Positions 36,455 to 48,185 are shown, counted from the stretch's first letter. The stretch is DNA of 64,000 nt from Rhizopus sp. PT2906 (GCA_025529335.1 JAMYHX010000018.1:1-64000); one strand, 5' to 3'. A program made the numbers and translations. Notes: a model not told the origin generated them from the letters alone.

Positions 36455-37935
36455 ATGAAGCTTACAAATTTTCTCTTGTTTCTCCTTGGTTTTTTAGTAG
36501 CTCTTGTATCTGCACTCAGTTTTCCTGATATTTCACAATGTCCGCCATTGCCACAACGTCCACCGCCAGAGAGTGTTCATGACTTGAGACCGGATGATAT
36601 TAAAGTCATTGCTGCAATGGGTGACAGGTATGTATAGACAAAAGGTTTTGGATAACGTGTATTTACTTTGTGTTTATAGCATCACGGCTGGGCTTGCAGC
36701 TATCAATGTTAAAACAAAGTATGTCAGCCCAGAGCAGTTTGTAGAGTTTAGGGGCAAAGGCTTTATAATGGGAGGGGTATGACAAGTAGATGTTTTCTAT
36801 ATTTGATGTATAAATTATCTTTTTTTTTTTCTTTTTTTTCTTTAGGATCCTGACAGTAACAGTATTGCGAATTATATAAAGCATTATAATCAAGATTTGG
36901 TAGGTGCCTCTGTTGGTTCCAACAAAGCAAGATATTGCAAAGGTAAGAGAAAAAGAAAACATAGACAAGATTGAATGATCTTATGATTTTTATTAGAAAC
37001 TTTTTTTTGCTTCGAACCTTATCACAAGTAAAATATCATTGATCCTTCTATGCTTCTTAATGACTTATTTCTCTATTTATAAGCTATCCTGTCGATCAAT
37101 TAAATGCAGCACAGACAGGTTCAACTAGCTCAGGACTGGATGATCAAGTACAATATTTGCTCAAGTATATTGGTCCTAATACTCCATTGGCACACGAATG
37201 GAAGATGATACATCTTTACATTGGATATAACGATATATCAGCACATTGTTTACCTGGAATGACTCCGGTTAACTATGGAAGAAATGTTTACAATAATCTC
37301 AAGACGCTAATCAATAATGTAGATAAAGCATTTATCAATATATGTGAGATTGTTCTATGAAATGTCATATCCATGACTCTAATCGCTCTACTCTATTGTG
37401 ATAGTATCGGTTCAACACTTTAATGAGCTTATACAAATTCCACCAAAGCATCCAGGATACGTAAAACAATTTGCTGATAAAAGCATTAATGTGCACGATC
37501 ATGAATGTATTTGCTGTTCTAATGGGGGCCTCGAACGTATGGGAAAACAGGTTGATATGTACAATGAGCAACTGAAGGAAGTTGTAGCAAGGTTAAACCG
37601 AGAGTTAGCTGGAACTCTCATTGAAGATCTTCTTGGTATTAAGCGACAAAAGGATGTTGCAGTAGTCTATCAGCCACTGGATACATATAGCGCAACTGTA
37701 CCCGTGGATTCCATAAGGTAAGATAGAATTATACTAACGATGAGAATATGCCAAACTAAAAATTAACTGCAGTAACTTGGATGGATTTCATCCAAATATC
37801 AAGACATATAAATTCGCATCAAGGTTATTATGGAGACAGTTATTTACGAAAAAGCAAGATAAAGTCCTTATTAGCCCATTTGATGAAAACATGCCAGTCT
37901 ACTGTCCAACAGCCGAAGATAGACTTCAGACATAA
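36455..37935 (+). CDS. Secreted GDSL/SGNH esterase, phospholipase-B-like
   Basis: Seven exons: 36455-36627, 36680-36776, 36846-36942, 36997-37027 (a 31-nt micro-exon), 37084-37343, 37405-37717 and 37773-37935, giving 377 aa. An N-terminal hydrophobic signal peptide covers residues 1-21. SGNH blocks: AAMGDSITAG (Ser58 nucleophile, block I), Gly in NAAQTGSTSS (block II), GYND (Asn, block III) and DGFHPN (Asp327/His330, block V). The layout matches animal and fungal phospholipase B1-like lipases that act on lysophospholipids or phospholipids outside the cell. The micro-exon is required to hold frame and supplies ETFFCFEPYHN before YPVDQLNAAQ. It converges with sulfiredoxin across a 40-bp gap. 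Confidence 0.9.
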
Positions 37936-37975
37936 TCTGTACAATAATAAAAACTGTTTATTTATAATGTAGTTG

Positions 37976-38385
37976 TTATTCCTTAAAAGGTGAAGATGAC
38001 CCAAGGTATGTGTTGATAACGCTTGCTGGAGTGTCAATAAGCTTTGCACGAATTGTTTCTTTGCCTAATTCTTTGCTTGCTGCCCATCGATGACAGCCTC
38101 CAAAGGCAAAGTAGTAATCCTGGCCCTTATATTCAACATGATGAACGTCAATTGGAGTGAGTTCTTGTTCTCGTTCAGGTGTTTGTAACACTGTCTTCAT
38201 ACGTTCTACTTTTTCTCTATCTAACTGTGATGGTATAGGCCTATTGATAGCTGACATTGGTACGTCATATACCTATTGTATCTTAGTAACCTAAATGTCT
38301 TGATCATGAACAAATAACTTACATCTTTAATTGCGTTTCCATGAATAGAAAAATTATCGACCACTGTCTTTGCTTTAGTTGACAT
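37976..38385 (-). CDS. SRX1: Sulfiredoxin
   Basis: Two exons, 38385-38323 and 38272-37976, joined at GT-AG to give 119 aa, the usual size. It reduces hyperoxidised (sulfinic) cysteine of 2-Cys peroxiredoxins with ATP. The signature AFGGCHRW is complete, with catalytic Cys81 and the ATP-binding His82/Arg83. Further typical features are the N-terminal VPMSAINRPIP loop, PIDVHHVEYKG, and IRAKLIDTP. No targeting signal is evident, so cytosolic. Placement next to an H2O2-producing acyl-CoA oxidase is suggestive, but the genes are not in one transcription unit. Confidence 0.95.
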
Positions 38386-38814
38386 ATTTTTTAGCATAAA
38401 AAGTGTTTAACAAACGGATGAATTGATTTACGGATTTAAATATTTTTGCGCATTAGTAAACATTGATTTACGTGAATATAATTGGTCAATTTTTATTCAC
38501 TCAGAAACCAAATTGCACTTTCCTAAATCTCAATTCGCGCTGAAATAAAAATCAAATGAGAGGCATATCTCTATCATAGTTGATTTCGATTCAACTTTGA
38601 AAGAGGCAGTAGGCTTTTCAAGCCATGCTTTATTTTCAGTATGGTGCATTTCTTTTTTAACTCGGTAGTCGAAGTTTACTGTCGAAATTTCGAAAAAATG
38701 ATTAAAGTTCCGACAATTGATAATATTTACTGTTTTTAGCGTAGACATTTCCTCATTTCAAATGATCAGAAAAGGTCCGATGCCTCTCAGCTTACGGGTG
38801 TGTCAGTAGGAAGA
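38386..38814. other. Sulfiredoxin upstream region
   Basis: Should contain the sulfiredoxin promoter. A 72-codon ATG frame on the minus strand (38748-38530; MSTLKTVNIINCRNF at its start) is open and could be a small gene, but nothing identifies it. Confidence 0.4.
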
Positions 38815-39150
38815 AAATGGACGAAGAAGCCCTGGATATATTACAAAAGCATTACGTCTTTCCACAAGTGTCAGATACTTGAAAGATGAAAACGACAAAG
38901 ACAAGGACATGGCCTTCGATATCGAAACTGTTGAAAGAATTCAGCAAGCTAGGTATGAAAACGCGATTCTTCGAAGAACAACACCAAGAGGTCAACAACG
39001 AGGATGAGGTTATGAACGAAACAAATCCCAGAATTATCGAAGTAAAAAGAACCAACAATCTTTTTTTTGGGAGACAAAAAAACAGCTTCCAGCAGAAATC
39101 AGGAGGAACACCTCCGATCCCCAGCTCTGCCTCTCAGTAAAGCGCCCACC
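38815..39150 (+). mobile_element. DIRS gag fragment B
   Basis: The plus-strand frame reads ITKALRLSTSVRYLKDE, then DIETVERIQQARYENAIL, then Arg/Gln-rich sequence. It aligns with the gag C-terminus of element E (AIKALRLPDSVKYLEEEP, EVERIFQARYEQSIL) and of element F (ATKALGLPQSHKYLEEQP). Stops interrupt it. It is a fragment without reverse transcriptase, ending just before palindromic repeat copy B. Confidence 0.7.
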
Positions 39151-39183
39151 ACAGAACATAAAATTAGAAGATAAAATTAGAAT

Positions 39184-39541
39184 AAAGGCCAACACTACAT
39201 GCACCAGAAAATGCATCAGAAATAGGCTAATGCTATAGGCGCTTCCTTGGGACGCTATCTATGTTGTCACTATACAATGTCACATTACCAATACCTCTGC
39301 CTAATCTAAGGCTTGTACAGTTCGCTCTGGTATAAAATGTGAATTACATGTGTTTTTGCATCTTTGTTGATCAACTGACAACATAGACCTAGAATAAATA
39401 AAGAAATAACATTTATTTTTTATCTCTTTCTTCCTGAAAAGAAACAAACACATTGAAATGCTTTGTTGGAAGGCATCATAGGCAATGAGTAGAGGTAGCG
39501 TCTGTAGTATTAGTCTAATTTCTGGTGCATGTAATGTTTCC
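39184..39541. repeat. Palindromic (foldback/MITE-like) repeat, copy B
   Basis: The left end reads GGCCAACACTACATGCACC then AGAAATAGGCTAATGC; the right end in reverse complement reads AACATTACATGCACCAG then AAATTAGACTAATAC. The ends are therefore imperfect inverted repeats of about 60-100 bp. The interior (TTTGCATCTTTGTTGATCAA, CTGCCTAATCTAAGGCTTGT) matches copy A in inverted orientation. No coding capacity. Confidence 0.75.
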
Positions 39542-40421
39542 CTTAAGTAATATCAAGGTTTCTGAAAGAGATTTCGCCTATCAGACTTGGCTTCCTCTGT
39601 TAAAAAAATTGTTTCACATCAACAATGATTTGGTTAGGCTAAAGGCCGGTAAAACTGTTTTGTTTGGGTTCACGTACTCGAAGTCTGACCTGTACGCAAA
39701 TCATGAAAATATTATCGGATTCAAAGTTGACATTCGAGTCATCTTTGACTTCAAGCTGTAAGAGTTTAATATTGTTTGTGGAGAAGCGCGTATACCAATA
39801 CCTGGACAAGACAAACTTGAATATGACATGTCAAAACTATGAAGAGAAGGAAAGCTCATGCAAACCATCTTGCAAAACGTCATTACCAATCCAAGGGAAT
39901 CTATTTCGTGGATGCTCCAACTATCTGGTCCATCTTGCTCTTTCTATACTTGCCACAGCACCAAACACAGCGAGTATCATATCACTGTACCTCAGTTTAC
40001 AGCAACGTTTCATAGCAAATTTTCACAATTGGCAAATTTATTTCCCGTGATTGAAAGACTCCTTATGTTCAGAAACTCTGTTGAACAAATAGCACATAAA
40101 TTAAATAATTGCATCCAAACGAGACTTGACAGGCAACAAGAGCGTATCCTTCAAAATGTATTGGGTTCTCCACAACATCCTTCTCCTCACACTTTCTATA
40201 GCCTTCCACTTTATTTTACTCCTCCAAGGAGAGTTAATGGTTTATCGCTCGCTCCCGAGTATATCCTTTGCGTAAATGAGAGTTACATAAGTGAAGAATC
40301 TGGCGGTGGTTCCGACAATGAGGTTGATAGTGAGCCGAATCAATTTGGCTTTGTTTTATATCGTTCGGGTTTTTACAAGAACATCATATCAAACAAGATG
40401 TCGAAGCACCATCCACATTGA
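39542..40421 (+). pseudogene. Orphan-family gene, broken by stops
   Basis: A continuous but interrupted plus-strand reading: SERDFAYQTWLPLLKKLF, a block ending in GFKVDIRVIFDFKL, stop, REFNIVCGEARIP, stop, then a long frame to 40421 (ISWMLQLSGPSCSFYTC, FHSKFSQLANLFPVIERLL), ending with an acidic tail and MSKHHPH. Two in-frame stops at about 39760 and 39839 are the only lesions, so it decayed recently or is read in pieces. It has the same domain as the fragment at 30623-31060. I believe the family is specific to Mucoromycota; function unknown. Its 5' end starts at the edge of repeat copy B. Confidence 0.55.
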
Positions 40422-40499
40422 ATGTAACTTCATTTTTTTGAACTTTCCACCGCAGTAAATGTTGCGTGTATATCCGAGCAGGTACAAGAGCAAAGGTTA

Positions 40500-40925
40500 C
40501 TGCTTAAATTCTCATCGTGAGACTGTGGACTAATCGAGGGAACTGGATGGGAGAGCGCAAAACTTGGCATATCGAACGACGACTATCTCGAAGCTTCTTC
40601 TCAAGAAGATGGACAATCATTATTGTCGTATCTAGTTGATATTCTAAGTGTTCCAGCTTGATGATAGGAAATAGTTGAGATTTCTTTATATTCACAAGCC
40701 AACTCAAATCCTGAAGCTTCTGCAGAAGAAGGTTCGTATGGCGTACTGCTTGGTTTTTCGTATCGATTATAGTTAACCAATCGTCTAGGTAAGTACTGAA
40801 ACGAATCCCTTGTACTCGAGCCCATTCCAGAATAGGACGAATTATTTTTGTAGGCCGAATGGTGTAGTCCGAAATTAGTACGTTTGACCTTCCTAAACGA
40901 ATCGAAGATATCGTCGAAGACTGGT
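40500..40925 (-). mobile_element. DIRS-like reverse transcriptase fragment C
   Basis: On the minus strand the frame reads PILEWARVQGIRFSTYLDDW, with the polymerase YLDD box, then SWLVNIKKSQLFPIIKLEHL and KLRDSRRSICQVL. This is the typical palm-to-connection order of DIRS/Ngaro reverse transcriptases. It is more diverged from element D than D is from F, so it represents another subfamily. Truncated on both sides. Confidence 0.65.
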
Positions 40926-41079
40926 GAGGTATTGGTGGTAGTTGTGGTTGTTGTTAGTACTCGTGTAAATGTGTAGAATAAAAGTAAAGAAGTGATGAGT
41001 CTCTGTTTTATCCTTTTATTAGAAGTGAAAGGAAGAGCTCATAGCAAAAAGAAATTAGGTTATTTTAAAAGAGGTCGGA

Positions 41080-43550
41080 GTACTTAAGGTAAGTTCTAAT
41101 GGGCGTATTGTTTGATCTTTTGGATACCCGTGCCAAGTTGAAATGCTTTGGTGCTACTTGCTGATCGTAATGTATGAAGGCCACAGATATTGGTATTGAT
41201 GCCTGTTGCCTTCATGTTTCTCTTCACTGTGTTAGTGACTGTTACAGGGCTGATAGACTTTATCTTCTTTGGTTGGCAAGGAAGAGTGTATGATCTGCTG
41301 GTAATTCTGATCGCAATTGTCGGGACTTGTTTACAAATTCAAACGTGGTTCTTGCTGGGCACAAGTGTGATAGGCTAGTCGTCCCAAGTTTTGCTACTTT
41401 TGACTGGCTTTTCTTTAGATTGACGGATATGTAATGCCATTCCAGTAACAATTCGCGTTATTGAACTTCCTTCATTTATATAGCTGAATTCAATGTTCCG
41501 TGCTTGTAACGTACCAATGTCGAATCGAGATTTCCACATCGTAGCTATACAGAGTAGTGAGATCGTCTTGCAGTTGAGGTAACAATAAAGTATCATTATT
41601 GTTGTAGCCTTTCATCGTGTATTGAAGGAGGATGTCACGGCCCTATGTTTCCAATTGTTGTTTCTTTGGAAGAGCAACTTCAGATATTCTCTTTACTGCA
41701 AAAGATTCTAGAATCAATGCGTGTTGTGCTAAAGGTGGTTTGTCCTTGTGAAGTATTTTGAACACTGATCCAATTGAAGAACAAATCACATTGAAGGTTT
41801 TGATAATTTTCAAGCGGCTAGGTTCTATTTCTTGTTGATTGGTATGATCAAGGAAGGCTCTTTCGTCAGCGCTAGAATCATTGGGTACCAAAATTGGGTC
41901 TTCCAATACGGTACCACAAGCATGGCTTCCTGTACTTTCTGGAGTTTGAACGTGTGAAGTGCTTTTGGAATTAATTTTCAAGGAGGGCGAAGCTAGAGGC
42001 CCTTCCTTGGCAAAAAGCTGCTGAAAGGCGTCCACTGCTTCTGCTGCTGCTGGGTCTGGGTGTAAACCTTAAAATTTTGGCAACACATTGTTGTGACGGG
42101 CTGCAAAGGCGTCTATGATGCGTTTAATCAACTAAAAACCACTTTGTTGGTAATTTCTATTCATATAAATGTGCTGTGCGTCTGCTTAATCGATCTGCTT
42201 GAATGTTGGTCACAGCTTGTATGTGCTGCTGAAAGTGAACCTTGAGGCTGAGTTTATTGATGAACTCTTGAATCTGAAGTGCTAAGTCTTGTAGATAAAT
42301 TGAGCTGGTTCCTCCGGGTTTTCCTACACGTTTTAAAGCGGTAACATTGTCTGTGTATAGGTTGATGATTGAGTTTGCGGCGCTTGGTGTGTGCAGTTGA
42401 AGTGCAAACAAGATCGTCTTCAATTCGAGTACGTTTATCGAGAGTTCTTTTTCTTCATTTGTCCAGAATCCTGATGTCGTTATTAGCTTTGATTGAACAC
42501 TCCACCTATCTGTGAGGCGCTTATATGTATGGTCAGGTCGATATTCTGAAGATTTATTGAAAGAACTTGTATTGGGAGACCGTTCTTGGTTGTTGCCCAT
42601 CTCTCTCACCAAAGAAACTCTTGCTGTGCTTTCTCGGACAAAGGGTATGCACTTTCCCATTTCCGTAGACCCAGTTTCAAGGCCATGCTGAGATCCCTCT
42701 GCAAGTAGCGAATGTGGAGTAGTGCTTCGCCGGTGGCTGGAATCATCGACGTCATCCTCTCTAATAGGCTGGCAATCCAGCGGCATGATCGTGCAGCTTT
42801 TCCCTTCTTCAGTTGCTTGATTCGACTGAGAAGTTTGTTGATTTTTGGCTACGGAACTGCTATCTTCATAGTTCGAGAGTTGAAGCAGAATCCCAGAAAT
42901 CCTTGCTGGTGAGACGGTTGGAGAATGCTCTTCTTCCAGTTTATGAGAAAGCCAAGCTTCGTCAGGTGGTTGATTACTGTGGTCAAGATGATCTGCATTT
43001 CTGTTGAAGATTTGGCGAGAAGACATATATCATCGAGATAATACACTAAACGGATGCCCTGTTGCCGTAAAGGTTCGACGGCGTAACGCATAAGTTTGGT
43101 GAAAACTCTTGGCGCGACACTTTGGCCAAATGCGAGAGACTTGTATTGATACACGCAGTTCTCGCACTTGGAGCTTAAAAACTTTTTTGATTCTTGGTGT
43201 GCCGGCACAACGACTTATGCACCCTTTAAATCTAATTTACATATGAGATTGTCTTTTCCTATTATATCTCCTAGTGCAGATATACTTTCCATGCGAAAAT
43301 GGTTGCATTGTACAAGTTGATTCAATTGTCGACAATCGAGGAGTGGACGTCGTTTGGTTTCTTGAACAGTAAAAAATTTAAAAAGGCAACCAGTGCTTTA
43401 CGTTGGTGATATTTCGATGATGTCTGCGTCTAAGAATTTGTGGACAGCATCTGTTGCGGCTTGTTGATCTTCTGGCGATAAGTGGAGTGGTGGAGTAAAC
43501 CAAGGACGAGGTGTTGAGTTTCACTGGATTCTGTAACCATCTGAAATGAC
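41080..43550 (-). mobile_element. DIRS-type retroelement D (RT, RNase H, recombinase)
   Basis: Read on the minus strand. RT from about 43500 (RRPLLDCRQLNQLVQCNHF, YQYKSLAFGQSVAPRVF, LVYYLDDICLLA, LGFLINWKKSIL). RNase H to 42157 (SGFWTNEEKELSINVLELK, LYTDNVTALKRVGKPGG, ADRLSRR). Tyrosine recombinase follows (42035-41080; SSIGSVFKILHKDKPPL, KKQQLET, LCPARTTFEFV, LRSELPADHTLFL). Several frameshifts and stops break it; the C-terminal Arg/Tyr part is barely readable. No gag lies before the RT. The reverse-strand neighbour at 43590-44242 seems to have been its insertion target. Confidence 0.85.
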
Positions 43551-43589
43551 TGAGAGTGGCCATGAATGTTAATTTAACAACTAAGGTTG

Positions 43590-44242
43590 TCAGGGTTGAG
43601 TGGTACAGAGTTGCCATTTTCAGCGTCGTTAGAGTTACAATACATACGGACCTTTTCAATCAAGTTTAAATCCTGCTTGACATCAATTTCTAGTTTTTTC
43701 CACATCTGGGTCTGGCTGTTGAAATTCTGTTGCAAATCAGACCATTCTTTTTTTGTAAAAAGCTTCTTTGACCATCAGAAGAAAAGTCACTCAAATCCAG
43801 AATTGAATTGAGGCCATTGCTAAAAAGTGGTAGTAGGATGATATTCATTAGTATAAAGCATCATTAAGTACAGTTCATCATACTGACCTGATGATATTCT
43901 TTTCAGAACAGCTTAAACTCTTGTACAGCTTGTTATAGTATTTATTGATAGCATTGTTTTTTATTATTTCGCTTAAAACATTTCTCTGAAATTTTTTGAA
44001 GGAAAGATTAATTTTATTTATCTGCATCACATCATAATGTTGTATCTTACCAATTTTGATTTTCTTCGGGTCCAGAACTCATTGTATGCACTTGTTCTCA
44101 GTTCCTAAAGTTTTTTTTTTGAGTATGAGAAAACATAAAACACTGGTTATTTTTATTTTGAGAAACTAACCATAAAGTCTCCTTCTTTAATTGAATTACA
44201 TATATCTCGTAAAGTATTGTTTGTGTCTTCATCGTCTAACAT
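43590..44242 (-). pseudogene. Spliced orphan gene broken by a frameshift
   Basis: Four exons can be read on the minus strand with proper sites. They are MLDDEDTNNTLRDI from 44242; then ELRTSAYNEFWTRR; then RNVLSEIIKNNAINKYY; then NGLNSILDLSDFSSDGQ. The last exon shifts frame at an A-run near 43765 (KK|EWSDLQQNFNSQTQMW) and continues to about 43590. Splice signals are GTTAGT/TTTAG, GTAAGA/TTTCAG and GTCAGT/TTTTAG. It is an alpha-helical protein of unknown family. It ends where DIRS element D begins. Confidence 0.5.
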
Positions 44243-45903
44243 GGAATCAATTGTACATGTTCTTTATCTTCAGCTGAGTAATTTCTAGTTTAAGTAATTC
44301 AAAATTGAAAAATCCTCTAATAGATAATTGATTTTGATATACTCAGCTAAAGTACTGCTCAATTTGGTCTATTTACTAACTTATAAAGTTCAAGTTTGAT
44401 TGTACCTTATTTTGTTTGATGTTTTGATAATAAATGATGAGGTCAAGAAGAAAAAGAACGCTTTTTATATTTCGTATTAGCTGTTGTTATTGTAGAGCTG
44501 CGCCTTAATACTATCATAAACAATTGGAAACGCGTCATTGATAGAATGGATATATTTAGGAGAGATTAGCGTTTCACAGCATTCAATTCATCCTTTTTAA
44601 TAGAGCTATTATATCACTTGTTGATCGTTGAACAGCCTTTGTATGCATATTTTAGCTTTAATGTTCAGGTGGTAGACTTTAAAATGATCTCTAAAATACT
44701 GTATTTTATCCAACTTTATAATGATCTGGGAATATGCGTTGAGCGAATTTATCAGAGAAAAACTTTTTATTCATTTCGTATATATTTTTAACCCTTAAAG
44801 GAGACTAAGTGAATGTAACAGGTGTGCAAGTAAACGTGCTATCTAAGCAATTTTCCCGTCAAATTAATGAGAAAAATATTAGATAAGACTAGATCAAGAC
44901 AAGAGGTATAGAGCAAATGACCAATGTGTTAATTAATCATTTTTGTGGACGCACAATTGATCTATCTTAGCATGATATCCATAATGACGAGGGTTGATAG
45001 AATATTTGAAGTAACAGTAGATGATAGGTTTTCCTTCTTTGTTATATAATACCAGTGGTAGTGCCACAAAACGTCAAGAGCTGCACCTATGAGTGTTAAG
45101 ATGGATGAATCAAACCATTGGCCATGACTGTTTGTAAACTGCTAAAAAAAGTATCAAATTTCAGTGGGAGAGAACAATTGTTGACCGAGAGGGTTCATGA
45201 ACTACTGCTTGAAAAAAGAATGCTTTGTGTGAGCAACCAACAGTAAAGTGATATAGATTGTCAGAACTGTATACTTGATAATACAGAAAAAGGCATTTAA
45301 GGGAAAACAAGAATGGATAAAATATAGGATATCTGTACTAAAGATCGCAACACTAATGTAACGTGCACCAGTTATGAGCTGAGAATATTTGGGATCTTTG
45401 GAGTAATAAACTATATTTGCATGTATAAATTAGCTTCTTTATATAAGGCAATAAATCCTACATGTTAGTTTTCATTAATGTTTATGCTAATTCTACTATT
45501 ATTACTACTATTCATTGACGTTTTTTATCATATCTCTTTTATTGTATCAATAAATCTAATAACTAAGGGCAATCTCGATATAATCCATGCACACGTAACC
45601 TAAGTCTTTAGTAGTAACAAGTAAGCGCCTGCAATATTGTTACTATAAGTGTGCATTCAAAATTGCTGCACCAACTGTACATAATTATTAGGTAAGAGCA
45701 AGTATCCGCAACAAGCCTCAATGCTGGAATAAGCTGGCAAAGCTCGGCTAAGGCAGACTTAATCCCTCTATCACAATAGAAAAGGCTCGGCCGATGCTAA
45801 GTGAAAGAGTGCATTCAGCAGATGAGATAGAAAAAAAACCGTGATTTTATAAAACAAAAACAGCCACGTATTTGAATAATGATGTCAGCAAATACAATAA
45901 GTT
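44243..45903. other. Intergenic, nothing recognised
   Basis: 1.7 kb, very AT-rich, without frames above background or recognisable repeats. Confidence 0.5.
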
Positions 45904-46407
45904 TGGCTAATGTTACGGGCGCTACCTCGGGGCACTACCTGTGATGCCATCCAACGATATTTTCAAAGTGCGATGTCGCTCTAAAACTGGCTCAGGCACA
46001 GAAATATATGAATAAATAATAGAAGACTAAACCTGTACAACATCGTTTATCATTAAAGGCATTTCAATTTTATAACATTTATTGCTATAGGTAAGTTTTG
46101 TTTTATATGCTAATTGTAGTTTCGATTTTGGTACATATATACTACACATACAACAGTTTTCATTATTCATGAAGGTAAAGAAAAAATGCTAGAGTATTCT
46201 TTTAATTAAAGATATTGCGATAGTTAAAATACTACTTCTAAAGTACCAATCATATATACCTGTCATTACTTATTAATACATACTGTAGGCGCCTGCTTGT
46301 GTATGCAGAATATTCTACCAAGCAAGCCGCGAGCAGCCTTAGGTAATGTAGAAAGGTGGTGCGAAGCTGTGAAGTGACATCACAGGTAGCGCTCGTAACC
46401 TTAGCCA
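45904..46407. repeat. Palindromic (foldback/MITE-like) repeat, copy C
   Basis: The left end reads TGGCTAATGTTACGGGCGC then TACCTCGGGGCACTACCTG; the right end in reverse complement reads TGGCTAAGGTTACGAGCGC then TACCTGTGATGTCAC. The terminal core GGGCGCTACC is shared with copies A and B (GGGCGCTTCC and AGGCGCTTCC), while the interior differs more. About 500 bp, noncoding, 155 bp from DIRS element E. Confidence 0.7.
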
Positions 46408-46559
46408 TAGATTTCTTAAGTTTCTATTTTTTTGCTTGACAAGCGATGGTAGAACTCTAATAAGTAAACTTCAACATTACCCTCCCAAAAAAAAATGAGT
46501 CGATGCTTGCTAAGATATGAAGAATAGATGCATTTGTGTTTTTTTATTATATATACTGA

Positions 46560-48185
46560 AAAATAAAGCGGCTTAAGGAGTATTATACCACCTCATCTTC
46601 TCTCTCCACTTCGGCAACTGTTTGATTGGAAGTCGTACTTATCCCAATCGTTGTTGCCTCCGTTCCAGGTTCCGATGAGGTGGTAATGTTTACCGTAGTA
46701 GAAAAAACGGTGTTGCTGATTACGCCACGGTGAGGCCAAATGCTAGACTCTTGTATCTGTATACTACGCATTGGTGTAAAAAGGTCAAATAGTCCCTGGA
46801 ATTCTCGTGTATCGGCACTACTATATATGCATCTTTCAAATCTATCTTGCTCATTTGATCGCTCTTGTCTAACACTTTCCGTAAGGCTGGTACACCCTCC
46901 ATTTTGGAATGTTTGCATTGAATGTACTGGTTCAAGATCGTGCAATCCAATATCGGCCAGTGTTTGTTTGGTTCTTTTACAGTAAAGAATTTCGATAGGT
47001 AGCTCTTATCCTGAGAAGGGGAACGCTCGGTTATGCCTGACTTCACAAATTTCTTCAGTGCATCGTCTATTGCTACTTGTTTCTCTTCCGTGAACTTCAT
47101 CGGAGTATATTTCCATGGTCGAGATCTATGTTTCCACTGAAGTTGATATCCTTGTGTTATTACTTATACAGGCCATGAATGAAGAGTTGTCCGTTTCCAT
47201 TTCTCTGAGAAACATTGGAGACGACCTCCTGGTAAGATGCCATCGCTTGGTATGATGTAATGCGCCGTGGTCGCGGGGAAAGGCATCGGCGTTAATGGCG
47301 GTCTTATTGTAGTTGATTGGAGCTTTGGGCCTCCGTGTGTAGTTGGCTCTTGCTGCGGCCAAAAAAAGATTTGTGGAAGGTTCTACGGCCACTGGTGTAT
47401 CTCTGTTGACGTCCAAGTCCTCTGTTACTGTGGTTAAATGATCGTTGTTGTCGTCCAACCGCATTTCTAAGGATGGACTGTTCGTATCTGGCTTGAAAGA
47501 TTCTTTCAACTTCTTCCCTGTCCAAGGCCAAGGCTTTGTCACTAGGTTCTTCTTCCAAGTATTTGACGCTGTCGGGGAGCCTCAGCGCCTTGATCGCCAT
47601 TGCCCTAGCTTCACTTTTGGTGGTCTTACTCGTGGCATATGAGTGAACTGCGAGTTGTCGGATGCCTTCCATGATGTGAAAGAATTGCTCTTCACTTCCT
47701 CCTGATTCCAGGAATTGTTGGAATTCTTCGTAAAGACTTGTTGCTGCTCTATCCGCGATGATGGGCCGATCAGCTCCATTGTATACTGCGTTTGTGCTTT
47801 GGAGGGCACCTACGGTTTTCCTTTTAAGCTCTCTGTGGAACTCTTTGTTGAAGATCTCACTGTTGGCCCATTTTCTACCTTTGTACTTTGGAAGGCTCTT
47901 GGTAAATTCTTTGATGTTTTTCTGTAAACTAATAGTCGAACTATACTCCAGTTCTTTTAATATTTCGTTTGGAAGGTTTGTGGGACCTTCTCTGGTCTAT
48001 CAAGGTTGAGTTTTCTTGACATTTCCTCAACGATTTGTCCGACTTGTTCTCTTGTAAACAATTGTTCAGATTGATAATTGGACATATTGTTACCACGGTA
48101 CGCGGCGCTCAAAAATCTAACGAAATAGGAACTGGGAAACATTTTTTATGATATGTAATCTGAAAATAAAGCGTGGCACGAAGGA
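46560..48185 (-). mobile_element. DIRS-type retroelement E (gag, partial RT)
   Basis: Minus strand. The terminus CCACGCTTTATTTTC (about 48180) precedes a gag start MSNYQSEQLF. Gag: LPNEILKELEYSSTISLQK, PKYKGRKWANSEIF, AIKALRLPDSVKYLEEEP, and an Arg/Gln/Gly-rich nucleic-acid-binding tail. The RT follows (KFTEEKQVAIDDALKKFV, KIDLKDAYIVVPIHE, YRYKSLAFGLTVA) and stops abruptly at about 46735. There it is joined to a short piece resembling a recombinase C-terminal tail (SEPGTEATTIGISTTS; compare SEAGLEATAIMVGTTHS in element A), and then to another terminus motif (46561). Frameshifts interrupt gag. RNase H and most of the recombinase are missing. Confidence 0.8.
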
